Below are positions 27,020-36,506 of a stretch of 64,000 nucleotides of DNA, piece after piece. The translations under genes were made by a program, and so were the position numbers. The DNA is from Maridesulfovibrio sp. (lineage in GTDB: Bacteria > Desulfobacterota > Desulfovibrionia > Desulfovibrionales > Desulfovibrionaceae): positions 486,001 through 550,000 of the forward strand of contig NZ_OY763930.1 of NCBI RefSeq assembly GCF_963667685.1. Reading direction: 5' to 3'. How positions within the stretch are numbered: the stretch's first letter is position 1; every line of letters starts with the position of its first letter. A model generated the notes under the pieces. That model was not told the DNA's origin. It did not search any database and saw only the letters and a list, made by a program, of their open reading frames with translations.

Positions 27020-28432
27020 TCAACTTTGACTTATCAGCGCTGCCAGCTGTTCATAGTAGGAAAGCACTTGGATCCAAGAATGACGGTTGTAATCATTATT
27101 CTGAAGGAAAAGATGTATGAATCCAGTGAATTGTCTTAAAATCAGGGGACATGAATTCCAAAAAGAATCATCAAGGGTCTTACTGCGGGCAAGTCCACGG
27201 CTGAATTCTTTTCCAAGACGGGGAAGATGAGCTTCCATTTTATGGGCCAGTAATGGATTCTGCCCCGCTAACTCCATCCAGACCGACGCGGCTTGCTCCA
27301 TGTCCCACAGCCCAAAAAGCGCACCAAAAAATTGCTGCCAGAAACGTCCCAGTGAATCTACAGCCTGAGACCGGCTGCCACTTTTCTGATCAAGGAAATA
27401 CAGGCCGTCGTCGTTACGGGAGGACAGCGCCATACGTAATCCCGGCATGTTCATCTTAGACAGCCCGGCACGGTCTTCAACAATTATACGTTTAGCGGCA
27501 ACAGCAATACGGGAAGGGGTAAACGGGCTATGGCAGTAAAGCTTATCCCGGCGACAGGACCAGCACCCCAAAGCACAACTCATGGTTGAGCGAAGCACAT
27601 AATGATCACTCTGGTACGGACCAGTCTCCCAGGGGTTCACGTTTCCCATTGAAAGATTGAGCACCTTCATTCCGGACCATGCAGCGAGATGCATTGGACC
27701 TGTGTCCGGAGTAATAAATAGCTGTAACGACTGACCAACGGCTATCAGTTCTGCAAGGTTCAGCTTACCGCACATATCCAGCACCGGACCTTTAAACAAC
27801 CCGGCTACTTCCTGCCCCATGCCCTGTTCCATTGGACCGCCGAAAAGCACTGGACGCAGCCCTCGTTTCAGGAGTTCGGCACACAAATCGGCCCAAAATT
27901 TTACTGATGGCCGTTTGGCTTCTTCGCTGGCGCCAAGAAAAAGCCCGATTCGGTTTGAATCTTTATGTAATGTCCGGGGTTGAGGCCATGTAGTCTGCGC
28001 AATACTGCCCAAAGGGATACAGTCCAGAGCATTCAAATCGGCCCAATGGAAAAGATTATGACGGTTGTTCTCAACCACACTGGCCCTGTAAAGCTGCCAG
28101 TTTCCGAAAATATGAGTGGCCCCATTTTCCAAAACAACCGGTCCGAGCTTGGCCTCAGCGTCAAGCTCTCCGGCCAGCTTCGCAGCTTCATTGCGGATGC
28201 TCAAGTTGATGATCAACTCATACCTGTTCTGGAGCAAAGCGTTCACTCCCTCCCATGGGAAGTAGTAAACTCGAGGACTTACGTTCATAAGTGGCCGAAA
28301 AAATTTTTCCTCGGCAACGACCCAGATGGGATGGCCGGGGTATGTTCGCTCCAGCCAGAGAACAAGCGGAAAGGAGAGAATTAAATCTCCCATTCGCTGC
28401 ATCTGAAGCACAAGTATCGGACGTTTGGACAT
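27020..28432 (-). CDS. Glycosyltransferase family 9 (heptosyltransferase-like) protein
   Basis: A 470-residue cytoplasmic glycosyltransferase of the ADP-heptose:LPS heptosyltransferase fold. Motifs are ILVLQMQRMGDLILSFPLVL at the start, LFLGASEEAKRPSVKFWADL (about 173-192), and FITPDTGPMHLAAWSGMKVL (about 260-279) for the nucleotide-sugar site. Residues about 350-470 form an extension beyond the usual length of near 350. Its place just upstream of fliK-flgD-flgE suggests flagellin glycosylation as an alternative to LPS core synthesis. Confidence 0.8.
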   Translation of the reverse strand: MSKRPILVLQMQRMGDLILSFPLVLWLERTYPGHPIWVVAEEKFFRPLMNVSPRVYYFPWEGVNALLQNRYELIINLSIRNEAAKLAGELDAEAKLGPVVLENGATHIFGNWQLYRASVVENNRHNLFHWADLNALDCIPLGSIAQTTWPQPRTLHKDSNRIGLFLGASEEAKRPSVKFWADLCAELLKRGLRPVLFGGPMEQGMGQEVAGLFKGPVLDMCGKLNLAELIAVGQSLQLFITPDTGPMHLAAWSGMKVLNLSMGNVNPWETGPYQSDHYVLRSTMSCALGCWSCRRDKLYCHSPFTPSRIAVAAKRIIVEDRAGLSKMNMPGLRMALSSRNDDGLYFLDQKSGSRSQAVDSLGRFWQQFFGALFGLWDMEQAASVWMELAGQNPLLAHKMEAHLPRLGKEFSRGLARSKTLDDSFWNSCPLILRQFTGFIHLFLQNNDYNRHSWIQVLSYYEQLAALISQS

Positions 28433-28481
28433 GCACGCAGTTTACAGGAATATTTTATAAAATTCCAATATCCAAGGGGCC

Positions 28482-28509
28482 AAAAAAAAGGCCCTTCGCA
28501 TGAAGGGCC
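28482..28509 (-). terminator. Intrinsic terminator of the transaldolase gene
   Basis: GGCCCTTC / GAAGGGCC with a 4-base loop, followed on the minus strand by a long T run. Confidence 0.9.
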
Positions 28510-28538
28510 GAAGCCGAATTCAAATATGATATACAGGA

Positions 28539-29183
28539 CTACTTGGTCAGCTTTTCCCAGTCCGCATTAAAAGCGGCCAGTCCCTTGTCAGTTAGAGGGT
28601 GGGCTGCCAGCTGACTGATGACGTTATAAGGGATAGTGGCCACATCCGCCCCGATCATTGCGGAATCCAGCACATGCATGGGATGGCGGATTGAAGCCAC
28701 CAGGATCTTGGTTGGAAAATCATAATTATCAAAAATAGTCCTGATCTGGCGGATCAACTCCATGCCGTCATGGGCAATTCCATCCAGCCGTCCCACAAAC
28801 GGACTCACATAAGTCGCACCGGCTTTAGCTGCCAGCAACGCCTGCAATGGAGAAAAGACTAGTGTAACATTAGTCTTCATGCCCTTACGGTAAAGGCTCT
28901 TGGTAGCCACCAACCCCTCGTTGGTCATGGGAACCTTGATCACGACATTCTCGCCGAAACCGGCAAGGTCTTCAGCCTCACGGATCATTTCTTCAGCAGT
29001 TTTCCCGACGACTTCCAGACTGACCGGTCCTTCAACTACGGAGCAGATTGCCTCGGCCTGCTTACGCCAATCCCCACCTTCCCTGGAAAGAAGAGTCGGA
29101 TTTGTAGTCACTCCATCCATCAATCCCTGATCCTTGGCCTTCCTAATCTCGTTAAGATTGGCAGTGTCCAGAAAAAATTCCAT
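28539..29183 (-). CDS. fsa: Transaldolase / fructose-6-phosphate aldolase-like enzyme
   Basis: A 214-residue class I aldolase of the small transaldolase subfamily. [23 protein letters not shown] and the Schiff-base lysine K83 in [12 protein letters not shown] are seen, with [21 protein letters not shown] and [11 protein letters not shown] completing the barrel. The small size fits FSA or TalC-type transaldolase (sedoheptulose-7-P and glyceraldehyde-3-P exchange); sequence alone does not separate the two. Monocistronic with its own terminator. Confidence 0.88.
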   Translation of the reverse strand: MEFFLDTANLNEIRKAKDQGLMDGVTTNPTLLSREGGDWRKQAEAICSVVEGPVSLEVVGKTAEEMIREAEDLAGFGENVVIKVPMTNEGLVATKSLYRKGMKTNVTLVFSPLQALLAAKAGATYVSPFVGRLDGIAHDGMELIRQIRTIFDNYDFPTKILVASIRHPMHVLDSAMIGADVATIPYNVISQLAAHPLTDKGLAAFNADWEKLTK

Positions 29184-29351
29184 GCATACCTCTCACAAGT
29201 TCTGATATTGCAGTTAATTATCAAAGAAAATAAACCTTAAATTCAATAAATATTGTTCAGAACATATCTCATTTTTCTTTTGACTAAAAGGACTATATAT
29301 AAAAATAACCGAGAGTTAACTGAAACAAGTATCTGAATATTTCAGATTCTG

Positions 29352-29380
29352 TTGACAACTTTTCAGGAGAGGGGTAAACA
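29352..29380 (+). promoter_or_regulatory. Candidate promoter of the trp leader
   Basis: TTGACA (29352-29357) and TAAACA (29375-29380) are spaced by 17 bases. This would start transcription only a few bases before the leader ATG, giving a nearly leaderless peptide. A palindromic AGTTAACT at 29314-29321 resembles the core of TrpR operators but is weak evidence. Confidence 0.4.
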
Positions 29381-29390
29381 CTTAGCCACT

Positions 29391-29444
29391 ATGAACGTTT
29401 CTTACTCCAACTTTACCCTTTATTCTTGGTGGTGGCGCAGCTAA
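29391..29444 (+). CDS. trpL: trp operon leader peptide
   Basis: A 17-residue ORF, MNVSYSNFTLYSWWWRS, with three consecutive Trp codons just before its end. It is followed by mutually exclusive RNA hairpins and then trpB. Three adjacent Trp codons are very unlikely by chance and are the hallmark of transcription attenuation by ribosome stalling. The Shine-Dalgarno-like GGAGAGGGG is about 16 bases upstream, too far for a normal site, so initiation may be unusual. Confidence 0.85.
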   Translation: MNVSYSNFTLYSWWWRS

Positions 29445-29531
29445 TGCGTCGCGGTTGGTTACGTTCAAAAAACAGGTAACATATAACAAAATTATTGAAC
29501 CGCGACAGTGAAAACTGATCGCGGTTTTTTT
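29434..29531 (+). promoter_or_regulatory. trp attenuator (antiterminator and terminator)
   Basis: Segment 1, GGCGCA (29434-29439), can pair with segment 2, TGCGTC (29445-29450). Segment 2, GTCGCGGTT (29448-29456), pairs perfectly with segment 3, AACCGCGAC (29498-29506). Segment 3 also pairs with segment 4, TCGCGGTT (29519-29526), to form a terminator with an inner CAGT-GAAA-ACTG and a T tail. The ribosome stalling on the Trp codons would free segment 2 and allow trpB transcription. Confidence 0.88.
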
Positions 29532-29574
29532 ATGCCTGCACAGCACTGTCGTAGAAAAAATTCAGGAGAAAAAA

Positions 29575-30786
29575 ATGACTAAGAACGCAATTATCAATGC
29601 AGACGGCTTTTTTGGTGAATACGGCGGACAGTTTGTTCCCGAGCAGGTTCTTCCTGTCCTGAATGAACTGGCTGAGAATTATGAAAGATATCGCAATGAC
29701 CCTGAGTTCATTGAAGAATTTAATTACTATCTTACAAAATATTCCGGACGCCCCACTCCACTCTACCTTTGCTCCAATCTCACTGAAGAGCTTGGCGGTG
29801 CTAAAATATACCTCAAACGTGAAGACCTCAACCACCTCGGCGCACACAAAGTAAACAACACCATCGGTCAGATCCTGCTTGCTAAACGCATGGGCAAGAA
29901 AAAAATCATCGCTGAGACCGGTGCAGGCCAGCACGGCGTTGCAACCGCAGCAACCTGCGCGCTCATGGACATGGAATGTACTATTGTCATGGGTGAAGTT
30001 GACATGGAGCGCCAGAAGTTAAACGTCTTCCGCATGCGTATGATGGGTGCGAACGTGGTCGCTGCAAAATCAGGCCAGAAAACCCTTAAAGAAGCTGTTG
30101 ACGAAGCTTTGGCCGCTTGGATCGGTGACGCTGAAAACACTTTTTATCTGCTCGGTTCCGCAGTTGGTCCCCACCCGTACCCAAGCATGGTCCGCGACTT
30201 CCAGTCCATAATCGGCCGCGAAGCCAAGCAGCAATGCCTTGAAGATGAAGGACGCCTTCCTGACTACTGCATCGCCTGCGTCGGCGGCGGTTCCAACGCA
30301 ATAGGCATGTTCGCTGATTTCATTGACGATGAATCTGTTAAACTTATCGGAGTCGAACCTTCCGGCCGCGGCCTTGAACCTGGTGAACATGCGGCAACCC
30401 TCTGTCTCGGAGAACCCGGCGTAATGCACGGATTCAACTCCTACATGCTTAAAGACGAAAAGGGCGAACCAGCCCCTGTCTACTCAATTTCCGCCGGACT
30501 AGATTACCCCAGTGTAGGTCCCGAGCATTCTCACCTCAAGGACCTCGGGCGCGCCCAGTACGAGCATGCTTCCGACAAAGAAGCAGTTGACGCTTTCTTC
30601 AAGCTTTCTCAGACTGAAGGGATTATCCCTGCTCTAGAATCTTCACACGCGCTGGCCCACGCTCTCAAGCTGGCCCCCCAGCTCGACAAAGATAAAATCA
30701 TCATCGTCAACCTCTCCGGCCGCGGTGACAAAGACGTTGCTCAGATCGAAGAGATGATCGACAAAGGGGAAATTAAACTGCCTTAA
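29575..30786 (+). CDS. trpB: Tryptophan synthase beta subunit
   Basis: A 403-residue PLP enzyme that joins indole and L-serine. The N-terminus [19 protein letters not shown] and the PLP lysine K92 in [12 protein letters not shown] identify TrpB1; the glycine-rich phosphate loop is [13 protein letters not shown] good CAGGAG lies upstream. No trpA follows: the gene ends at a perfect palindromic terminator. It is therefore a single trp gene under attenuation, with the rest of the pathway elsewhere. Confidence 0.96.
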   Translation: MTKNAIINADGFFGEYGGQFVPEQVLPVLNELAENYERYRNDPEFIEEFNYYLTKYSGRPTPLYLCSNLTEELGGAKIYLKREDLNHLGAHKVNNTIGQILLAKRMGKKKIIAETGAGQHGVATAATCALMDMECTIVMGEVDMERQKLNVFRMRMMGANVVAAKSGQKTLKEAVDEALAAWIGDAENTFYLLGSAVGPHPYPSMVRDFQSIIGREAKQQCLEDEGRLPDYCIACVGGGSNAIGMFADFIDDESVKLIGVEPSGRGLEPGEHAATLCLGEPGVMHGFNSYMLKDEKGEPAPVYSISAGLDYPSVGPEHSHLKDLGRAQYEHASDKEAVDAFFKLSQTEGIIPALESSHALAHALKLAPQLDKDKIIIVNLSGRGDKDVAQIEEMIDKGEIKLP

Positions 30787-30834
30787 ACCCTTTTGTTAAG
30801 CTTCGCAGACAGCTTTAAAAGAATAGATCATAAT

Positions 30835-30871
30835 AAACCCCGTAATATAATTATATTACGGGGTTTATTTT
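30835..30871 (+). terminator. Terminator of trpB, 32-base perfect palindrome
   Basis: AAACCCCGTAATATAA and its exact reverse complement abut with no spacer (30835-30866), followed by ATTTTT. Usable on both strands. Confidence 0.9.
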
Positions 30872-30917
30872 TCCAAAAATTTCTGCCCCTCACAAAGCAT
30901 GACTAAAAAAAGTCCCC

Positions 30918-31676
30918 CTACATCTGTCCGTTCAGCTTTTCTCCGCCAAGCCATTTGGCATAGCTTCCATCGAAGTCAGTCAGGATCTGGGCCATAAGCG
31001 GCATGAAGGAACAGATATTTCCATCTATACCGAATCCTGCCAGATATGCGGCCTGCCCGGCATATATCAGATCTTTCTGAACCATCACCAGCGCATTCTG
31101 CGGTATACTGATTTTGTTTCTTGAATCAAAACTTTTGCGGCACGCTCCAACGTCCGTGGAAACCCAGTTCCGACCCAAGATAGGACGAACTTCATAAACC
31201 GAACATTTGTCGTCTTTTAAAAACGGACACATTTGAAAATATTTTTTTGCGAATTCTTCGATGCCTGTGGAATCAAGGCCTGAACTGATTTCAATACACT
31301 GCTCTGCCAGTTTGGTAAATTCTTCTGCGCTCCGGGTAGCGGCAAGGTGCAGGGCAATGTGGAATCCTTCCTGCGGAGTAACTGTGATGTGCGAGGAGCA
31401 ACAGTAGGAGCATCCTGCCTTACAGGCAATTTTGAACGAAGGGTCAAGAGATTGTACCTGTCCGAGAATAGCCTTATAATTTGCCTCAAATAACGAAATT
31501 CCCTTTTGGGCAAGCAGTGAGGGAAAAAGTTTCTGGTCCGGTGAAATATTGGCAGAGTCAGCGCATACAGCCATGCTCATATCCCGCAAAAGTTTCTGCA
31601 ACTCTGGATGCAGCTCGAACAAGGGATAAACATTGGCCAGAATGGAATCGATAATTTCGTCAAGACTTTCCTTCAT
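30918..31676 (-). CDS. YkgJ family cysteine-cluster protein
   Basis: A 252-residue protein of the YkgJ (CxxCC) family. ACKAGCSYCCSSHITVTPQE (about 93-112) with MCPFLKDDKCSVYEVRPILGR (about 157-177) gives the metal-binding cysteine set, likely zinc or Fe-S. No enzymatic activity is established. The ATG at 31676 follows GGAGGAGAGC, and its start overlaps the 3' end of the transporter gene by 17 bases, so the two are translationally coupled. Confidence 0.82.
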   Translation of the reverse strand: MKESLDEIIDSILANVYPLFELHPELQKLLRDMSMAVCADSANISPDQKLFPSLLAQKGISLFEANYKAILGQVQSLDPSFKIACKAGCSYCCSSHITVTPQEGFHIALHLAATRSAEEFTKLAEQCIEISSGLDSTGIEEFAKKYFQMCPFLKDDKCSVYEVRPILGRNWVSTDVGACRKSFDSRNKISIPQNALVMVQKDLIYAGQAAYLAGFGIDGNICSFMPLMAQILTDFDGSYAKWLGGEKLNGQM

Positions 31677-32604
31677 GCTCTCCTCCTGAAGAAACAGCAC
31701 GGTTACGGTTGGCTATAAATATCCCCGAAATATTATGCCATAGACTGAATAACGCCCCTGGAAGTGCACTTGCTATACCAAAATATTTTGTAGCCAAAGC
31801 TACCCCCAGTCCGGAATTCTGCATACCGACCTCAATCGCCATGGTCAGACTGTCGCGATGATTGAATCCGGACAGACGCCCTGCCCCGTATCCGGCTCCA
31901 AGTCCTCCAAGATTATGCAAGGCAACAGCGATAAATACAAGCAACGGAAAAGAAGCCAGCATATCGCGATTCAAACCGATAATGCAGGCAACGAGCATTG
32001 AGATAATCAAAATGGATATGGATGGGAAAATATGCAGCAGCTGGTCTAGCCTCTGCTTAAGCAGTCTGCGTAGAACAAGACCATCCACCAGTGGAAAAAC
32101 TACAATCCAGAATACAGATTTTACCATGGGCAAAAAAGGAATCTCGATCTGCTGATTAAGCAGAAGGTAGATGATAAGCGGGGTCAACACTGGAGCGAGG
32201 CAGGTTGAAATCAGGGTCATGGTCACAGAGAGCGCAACATTGGCTCTGGCAAGGTGGGCGATAACATTTGAAGCAGTTCCCCCGGGACAGGCTCCAACAA
32301 CAACCATACCGATCAACGCATCCTGCGGAAGACCTAATAATGCACTTATCCCCACTGCAAGAAGAGGCATAACGGTATATTGCAGCAGTACTCCCATACC
32401 GACAGCTTTATAATTCCTGACAGCCGCCTCAAAATCACTGAACTCCAGAGTCAGGCCCATACCGAACATAATAATGCCGAGACTCACGGCAATATATGCT
32501 TTCATCCATACAAAAAGGACAGGTTGCACAAAAGCGGCAAGACTCAATGCTATTGCCAGTAAAAGAAAATGCCGCTCGATTAACCGGCATACGAAACTTA
32601 TCAT
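31660..32604 (-). CDS. BASS family (bile acid:sodium symporter-like) transporter
   Basis: A 314-residue inner-membrane protein with about 9-10 helices. Family signatures are IIMFGMGLTLEFSDF (about 45-59), VVGACPGGTASNVIAHLA (about 102-119), and AIEVGMQNSGLGVALATKYF (about 258-277), which build the sodium sites of the ASBT fold. Bacterial members move organic anions or pantoate-like acids, not bile acids; the substrate here is unknown. AGGAG five bases before the ATG at 32604 decides the start over an upstream GTG. Confidence 0.88.
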   Translation of the reverse strand: MISFVCRLIERHFLLLAIALSLAAFVQPVLFVWMKAYIAVSLGIIMFGMGLTLEFSDFEAAVRNYKAVGMGVLLQYTVMPLLAVGISALLGLPQDALIGMVVVGACPGGTASNVIAHLARANVALSVTMTLISTCLAPVLTPLIIYLLLNQQIEIPFLPMVKSVFWIVVFPLVDGLVLRRLLKQRLDQLLHIFPSISILIISMLVACIIGLNRDMLASFPLLVFIAVALHNLGGLGAGYGAGRLSGFNHRDSLTMAIEVGMQNSGLGVALATKYFGIASALPGALFSLWHNISGIFIANRNRAVSSGGEHEGKS

Positions 32605-32747
32605 TTTCACTCCTGCATACGCTATTTCCTGAACATCAGTGGCTTATAGCATTCTTCCTTACCGAGCAAGCTGCCGCTAATCGCTCTTGAATATACATCT
32701 GTTTTTTGCATATAATAAGGCATAAACCTCAATCATTATCTGAAACT

Positions 32748-33767
32748 ATGAATTTAAACGTAACTACACAACTCCATTTCTTGAACAGTGGGGACCATGA
32801 ATGTATCCCCACTCTGCTGCCCTACCTCAAACAATTAGGCAACAGGTGCATGTCATACTCGACCATGCAGCCGGGATTGAATCACGCTATTCTGGATAAC
32901 TTCGGCTATATATCTTGGCTGGATATCTCGCCCCTGAATATTGGTAAGCATGCGGTAGTTCTTTCCGAACCTGTCGCTGCACCTCATAATCAGCTTGAAC
33001 TTATCACAAAACTTGAAGAACACTGCGGAAAACTGACACTCGTTCAAATCGGTCCGCAACTGGCTGAAACTCTCTTTCAAGAAGGATATGCCGTATATCA
33101 GATAGGAGTGGAAACCGAACTGGATATCCTAAACTACAGCCTTGAAGGGAAAAATAAAGCCGACCTTAGGCGCTGGCGCAACAAAGCCTTTAAGTCCGGG
33201 GTGACCGTAGAAGAAAAATTGCTGTCGAGTACCGATTGGGACGAAGTAGAAAATATCAGCCACGACTGGTTACAGGGACGAGGCGGCAAAGAATTATCAT
33301 TCCTGACACGGCCATTGCCTAAAAATGATGAAGAGGGTGTCCGTTTTTTTTGGGCGAGGCAAAATGGAAGGCTGATCGGCTTTTCCGGATTTGATCCAAT
33401 ACATTCAAACGGAAAAATAATTGGTTACTACCACAATTTTGACCGCATCAGTTCAAATGCAGTAAACGGCACGTCTCCATTCATCCTGCTCGAAGCAATG
33501 GAAAAATTCCGTGCCGAAGGGATTAAAATTTTGAATCTAGGACTTTCGCCTCTTTCAGGAATGGAAAAAGGCTACAACCTTTCAGGCCCATTACTAAAAC
33601 TAGCACATTCCTTCTACAGATACGGCGAGAAAGTATACCCCTTCAAAGGAAACTCAAGGCACAAGGCAAAATTCTGCGGAAAAAAGGAACGCGTTTACGT
33701 CGCAAGCAACGCAGGCTGGTTCAAAACTATGGTATCCGCAGCGATAGCCTGCGGACTTGAAGTATAA
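32748..33767 (+). CDS. DUF2156 (LPG-synthase C-terminal-like) protein
   Basis: A 339-residue soluble GNAT-like acyl/aminoacyl transferase fold, related to the catalytic domain of MprF lysyl-phosphatidylglycerol synthase but without the membrane part. KADLRRWRNKAFKSGVTVEE, FSGFDPIHSNGKIIGYYHNF and LNLGLSPLSGMEKGYN are the conserved blocks. The start is uncertain: the ATG at 32748 lacks a good Shine-Dalgarno, and a TTG at 32706 is the alternative. Neighbouring genes run on the other strand, so it stands alone. Substrate unknown. Confidence 0.75.
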   Translation: MNLNVTTQLHFLNSGDHECIPTLLPYLKQLGNRCMSYSTMQPGLNHAILDNFGYISWLDISPLNIGKHAVVLSEPVAAPHNQLELITKLEEHCGKLTLVQIGPQLAETLFQEGYAVYQIGVETELDILNYSLEGKNKADLRRWRNKAFKSGVTVEEKLLSSTDWDEVENISHDWLQGRGGKELSFLTRPLPKNDEEGVRFFWARQNGRLIGFSGFDPIHSNGKIIGYYHNFDRISSNAVNGTSPFILLEAMEKFRAEGIKILNLGLSPLSGMEKGYNLSGPLLKLAHSFYRYGEKVYPFKGNSRHKAKFCGKKERVYVASNAGWFKTMVSAAIACGLEV

Positions 33768-33794
33768 ATGAGTAAAGGTGAACACTATATTTAC

Positions 33795-34112
33795 CTAACT
33801 TACTTGAATTTTTAATTCCTCAAGGTAGAATCTATATTTTTTGACCAAAGGATACAAAGCATCCTTCATACCAAGCTTGGAAACATCCTGAATCGCCATA
33901 CCAAGACGACAAAGCGGATCAAGACAGAAATTGGCGGCAGCACCTTTAAGACTATGTCCCAGACGCGCAACATCCTTCAGGTCACCGTCATCTAGGCTGT
34001 TTTCCATTCGCTCCAGCTCTTCGAACTGGTGCAAAACAAAATGCGGGATTAATTCTTTAAGATCGTCATTAATGACAAATAAATCCTTTCCTGAATATTC
34101 TTCAGACACCAT
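33795..34112 (-). CDS. Histidine phosphotransfer (Hpt) protein
   Basis: A 105-residue helical Hpt domain with the phospho-accepting histidine H53 in ARLGHSLKGAAANF. It begins two bases after the stop of the hybrid kinase, so it is the obvious partner in a multistep phosphorelay from that kinase's receivers to an unlinked response regulator. Confidence 0.9.
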   Translation of the reverse strand: MVSEEYSGKDLFVINDDLKELIPHFVLHQFEELERMENSLDDGDLKDVARLGHSLKGAAANFCLDPLCRLGMAIQDVSKLGMKDALYPLVKKYRFYLEELKIQVS

Positions 34113-34114
34113 TG

Positions 34115-36490
34115 TTACTCCAGAATATTAATTTCTTCAGGGAGACCTGAATTTGCGGCAACTGCCGTGATTGTTGATCTTATGGTATCCCATTTGACAG
34201 GCTTGAAAATAAACCCGTCACACCCGGCCCGGGCCGACTCCTGCCTGTTTGAGCTATAGGCCCGCGCAGCAAGGGCAACAATTATCGATTTTGACTGGTT
34301 ATGCCCGTTTTCTAGTTCACGCATTTTCCGAACGGCCGAAAGCCCATCAAGAATAGGCAATTCTAGATCCATGAAAACAAGATCATAACTATTGTCTGTA
34401 AAAAGCTGTAGTGCCTGCAGACCGTCAGCAGCTATGCTTATATCAGCCCCGGTATCGAGAATGAACAGTTCAAGAATTTTACGGTGATCTTCATTGTCTT
34501 CAACCAGAAGTATATTCAGCCCTTTCCCGGAATGATATTTTTCCTTTCCCGAACCTTCCAGCGACGTAAGACAGCGAATCAGGTCGGCATCGAAAACCGG
34601 CTTAATCAGAGTGTAATCAGCACCGGCCATACGTGCAGCCTGCCGGTCTTCATCTGTGCACCCGGCAGAAAACATCATAGCCACCCTGCCGGGAAGCCAT
34701 TTTTTTTGCTGTGCTTTTAAAAGGAAGTCAACCCCGCGCATGCCGGGCATATCGCTATCCACCAAAAGCAAATCATATTTCTTGCCATGATCTTGTGATA
34801 CTTCAAGATACTTAAGACCTTCCTCACCGTCAGCAGCCATCACCGCATCTATTCCAAAAGCACTCATCCTCCGGGCAAGCACCTCACGCACGGTGCGGTT
34901 GTCATCGACCATGAGAACACTGGTTCCGGAAAAATCAACGACACTGCGCACCGGTTCATAAACCGATTTCTTGAACGGAATAGAGAAATAAAAAACACTT
35001 CCTTTGCCGCTTTCACTATCAAAACGGATATGGCCATCCATCAGCCCTGCCAGCCTAGAAGCCGCTGCGAGCCCAAGGCCAACTCCGCCGAATTCCCGCG
35101 GGGTTGATCCGTCATCCTGCACAAAGCTTTCAAAAATATTTTGCCTGTGCATCTCAGGAATGCCTATGCCGGTATCCCGGACAGTGTAAAGCAACCGTTC
35201 ATAATCATCACCGGACTCTTCAAGACTCAAACGAACATCGACCTCACCGCTGGAAGTAAATTTTACGGCATTGGAGACTATATTAAGCAAAATCTGGCGA
35301 ACACGAGCAGGATCGCCGACAACCTGCGATGGGACATTAGAATCTACATCACAAATAACTTCAACATCACGCGCATTGGCAGAATGGGCCACACTTTTGC
35401 AAATACTCTGGACATCACATGCAGGATCAAAAGGAACCGGAACAAGCTCAATATGTCCAGACTCAATCTGCACAAAGTCAACTATATCGTCGATTATTTT
35501 GAGTAACAGTTCTCCGGAACCCCGGAAAATTTCCACATAGCCCATCTGTTCCGGATCAAGATCAGTGTCCAGCAGCAAATCCCCCATTCCTAGAATTGCG
35601 TTCATGGGAGTCCTTATTTCATGGCTGATCATTGCCAGAAACTGACTCTTGAATCTGCTTGCTGTTTCTGCCTTGTCTTTTGATTTCTCCAATTCGCGAA
35701 CAGCAAAAGCCAGCTCATCCAAAGCAGCATGTAAATCTCTTTCGGCCTTGCGCCTGACGCCAATTTCTTCCGTAAGCTGACGGTTCACTTCCTTTAGATC
35801 TTCAGTCCGGCCTTCAACTTTCAAATCAAGGTCTGTCTGTATACTTCTCAATTTTTCAGAAAATTGCTGCATGGACTCAGCAAGAAGCCCTATTTCGTCA
35901 TCTCTGCTTATTCCTTCGAAGACAACAGGTTCACCGTCTTGAGCCTGCTTTACCTGTTCCGAAAGCCGTGCAAGCGGAGAAAAGAGAGATTTGCAGACAA
36001 ACAAACGTATGCAGACTCCGCTTAGCAGAACCACCCCAAGCAGCCACGGAAGGATATGGGTCAAATAATACCATGAATTGCCCGCCAAAGATTCATCAAG
36101 AATTCCAATTCGGACAAATCCCAGATATTCGCCATCCTTTAAGATACGCCGTTCAATCTGGAAAACCCGGCCCCCATCTTTACTATCAGGCTTTTCAAAT
36201 TCGCTGAGCACGACTCCGGACTGATTAAAAACAACACAAGAAACTATACCTTTAGTATTACAGACATTTTCAACAAGCTCATCAAGTCTGTAGTTCTGGA
36301 AATTCAAAATAGCTTCACTGCTCGAAAAAGCGACGAGAGCGGCAACGCTATCTCCTTTTGACTCGATCAAGCCATGTACATCAGCCCTGTACATCTCGCT
36401 GAAAAAATATCCCATAGGCAACACTACAGCCGCCAGTATGCTTACCAGCCCAACAGTTAGTATATGCCTGACCCGGAAAAAAATCCCCAT
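34115..36490 (-). CDS. Hybrid sensor histidine kinase with two receiver domains
   Basis: A 791-residue membrane kinase. TM1 (about 10-30), a periplasmic sensor (about 31-143), TM2 (about 146-166), HAMP (about 167-220), a coiled coil (about 222-280), HisKA with H290 in [17 protein letters not shown], HATPase with N-box [18 protein letters not shown] and GVGLGLA, then two receivers: [12 protein letters not shown]...[10 protein letters not shown] and [12 protein letters not shown]...[13 protein letters not shown]. It lies between a periplasmic BMP-type binding protein gene upstream and an Hpt gene downstream, all within 20 bases of each other, which argues for one signalling unit. Confidence 0.93.
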   Translation of the reverse strand: MGIFFRVRHILTVGLVSILAAVVLPMGYFFSEMYRADVHGLIESKGDSVAALVAFSSSEAILNFQNYRLDELVENVCNTKGIVSCVVFNQSGVVLSEFEKPDSKDGGRVFQIERRILKDGEYLGFVRIGILDESLAGNSWYYLTHILPWLLGVVLLSGVCIRLFVCKSLFSPLARLSEQVKQAQDGEPVVFEGISRDDEIGLLAESMQQFSEKLRSIQTDLDLKVEGRTEDLKEVNRQLTEEIGVRRKAERDLHAALDELAFAVRELEKSKDKAETASRFKSQFLAMISHEIRTPMNAILGMGDLLLDTDLDPEQMGYVEIFRGSGELLLKIIDDIVDFVQIESGHIELVPVPFDPACDVQSICKSVAHSANARDVEVICDVDSNVPSQVVGDPARVRQILLNIVSNAVKFTSSGEVDVRLSLEESGDDYERLLYTVRDTGIGIPEMHRQNIFESFVQDDGSTPREFGGVGLGLAAASRLAGLMDGHIRFDSESGKGSVFYFSIPFKKSVYEPVRSVVDFSGTSVLMVDDNRTVREVLARRMSAFGIDAVMAADGEEGLKYLEVSQDHGKKYDLLLVDSDMPGMRGVDFLLKAQQKKWLPGRVAMMFSAGCTDEDRQAARMAGADYTLIKPVFDADLIRCLTSLEGSGKEKYHSGKGLNILLVEDNEDHRKILELFILDTGADISIAADGLQALQLFTDNSYDLVFMDLELPILDGLSAVRKMRELENGHNQSKSIIVALAARAYSSNRQESARAGCDGFIFKPVKWDTIRSTITAVAANSGLPEEINILE

Positions 36491-36506
36491 TAAAAAATAT
36501 TCCTAT

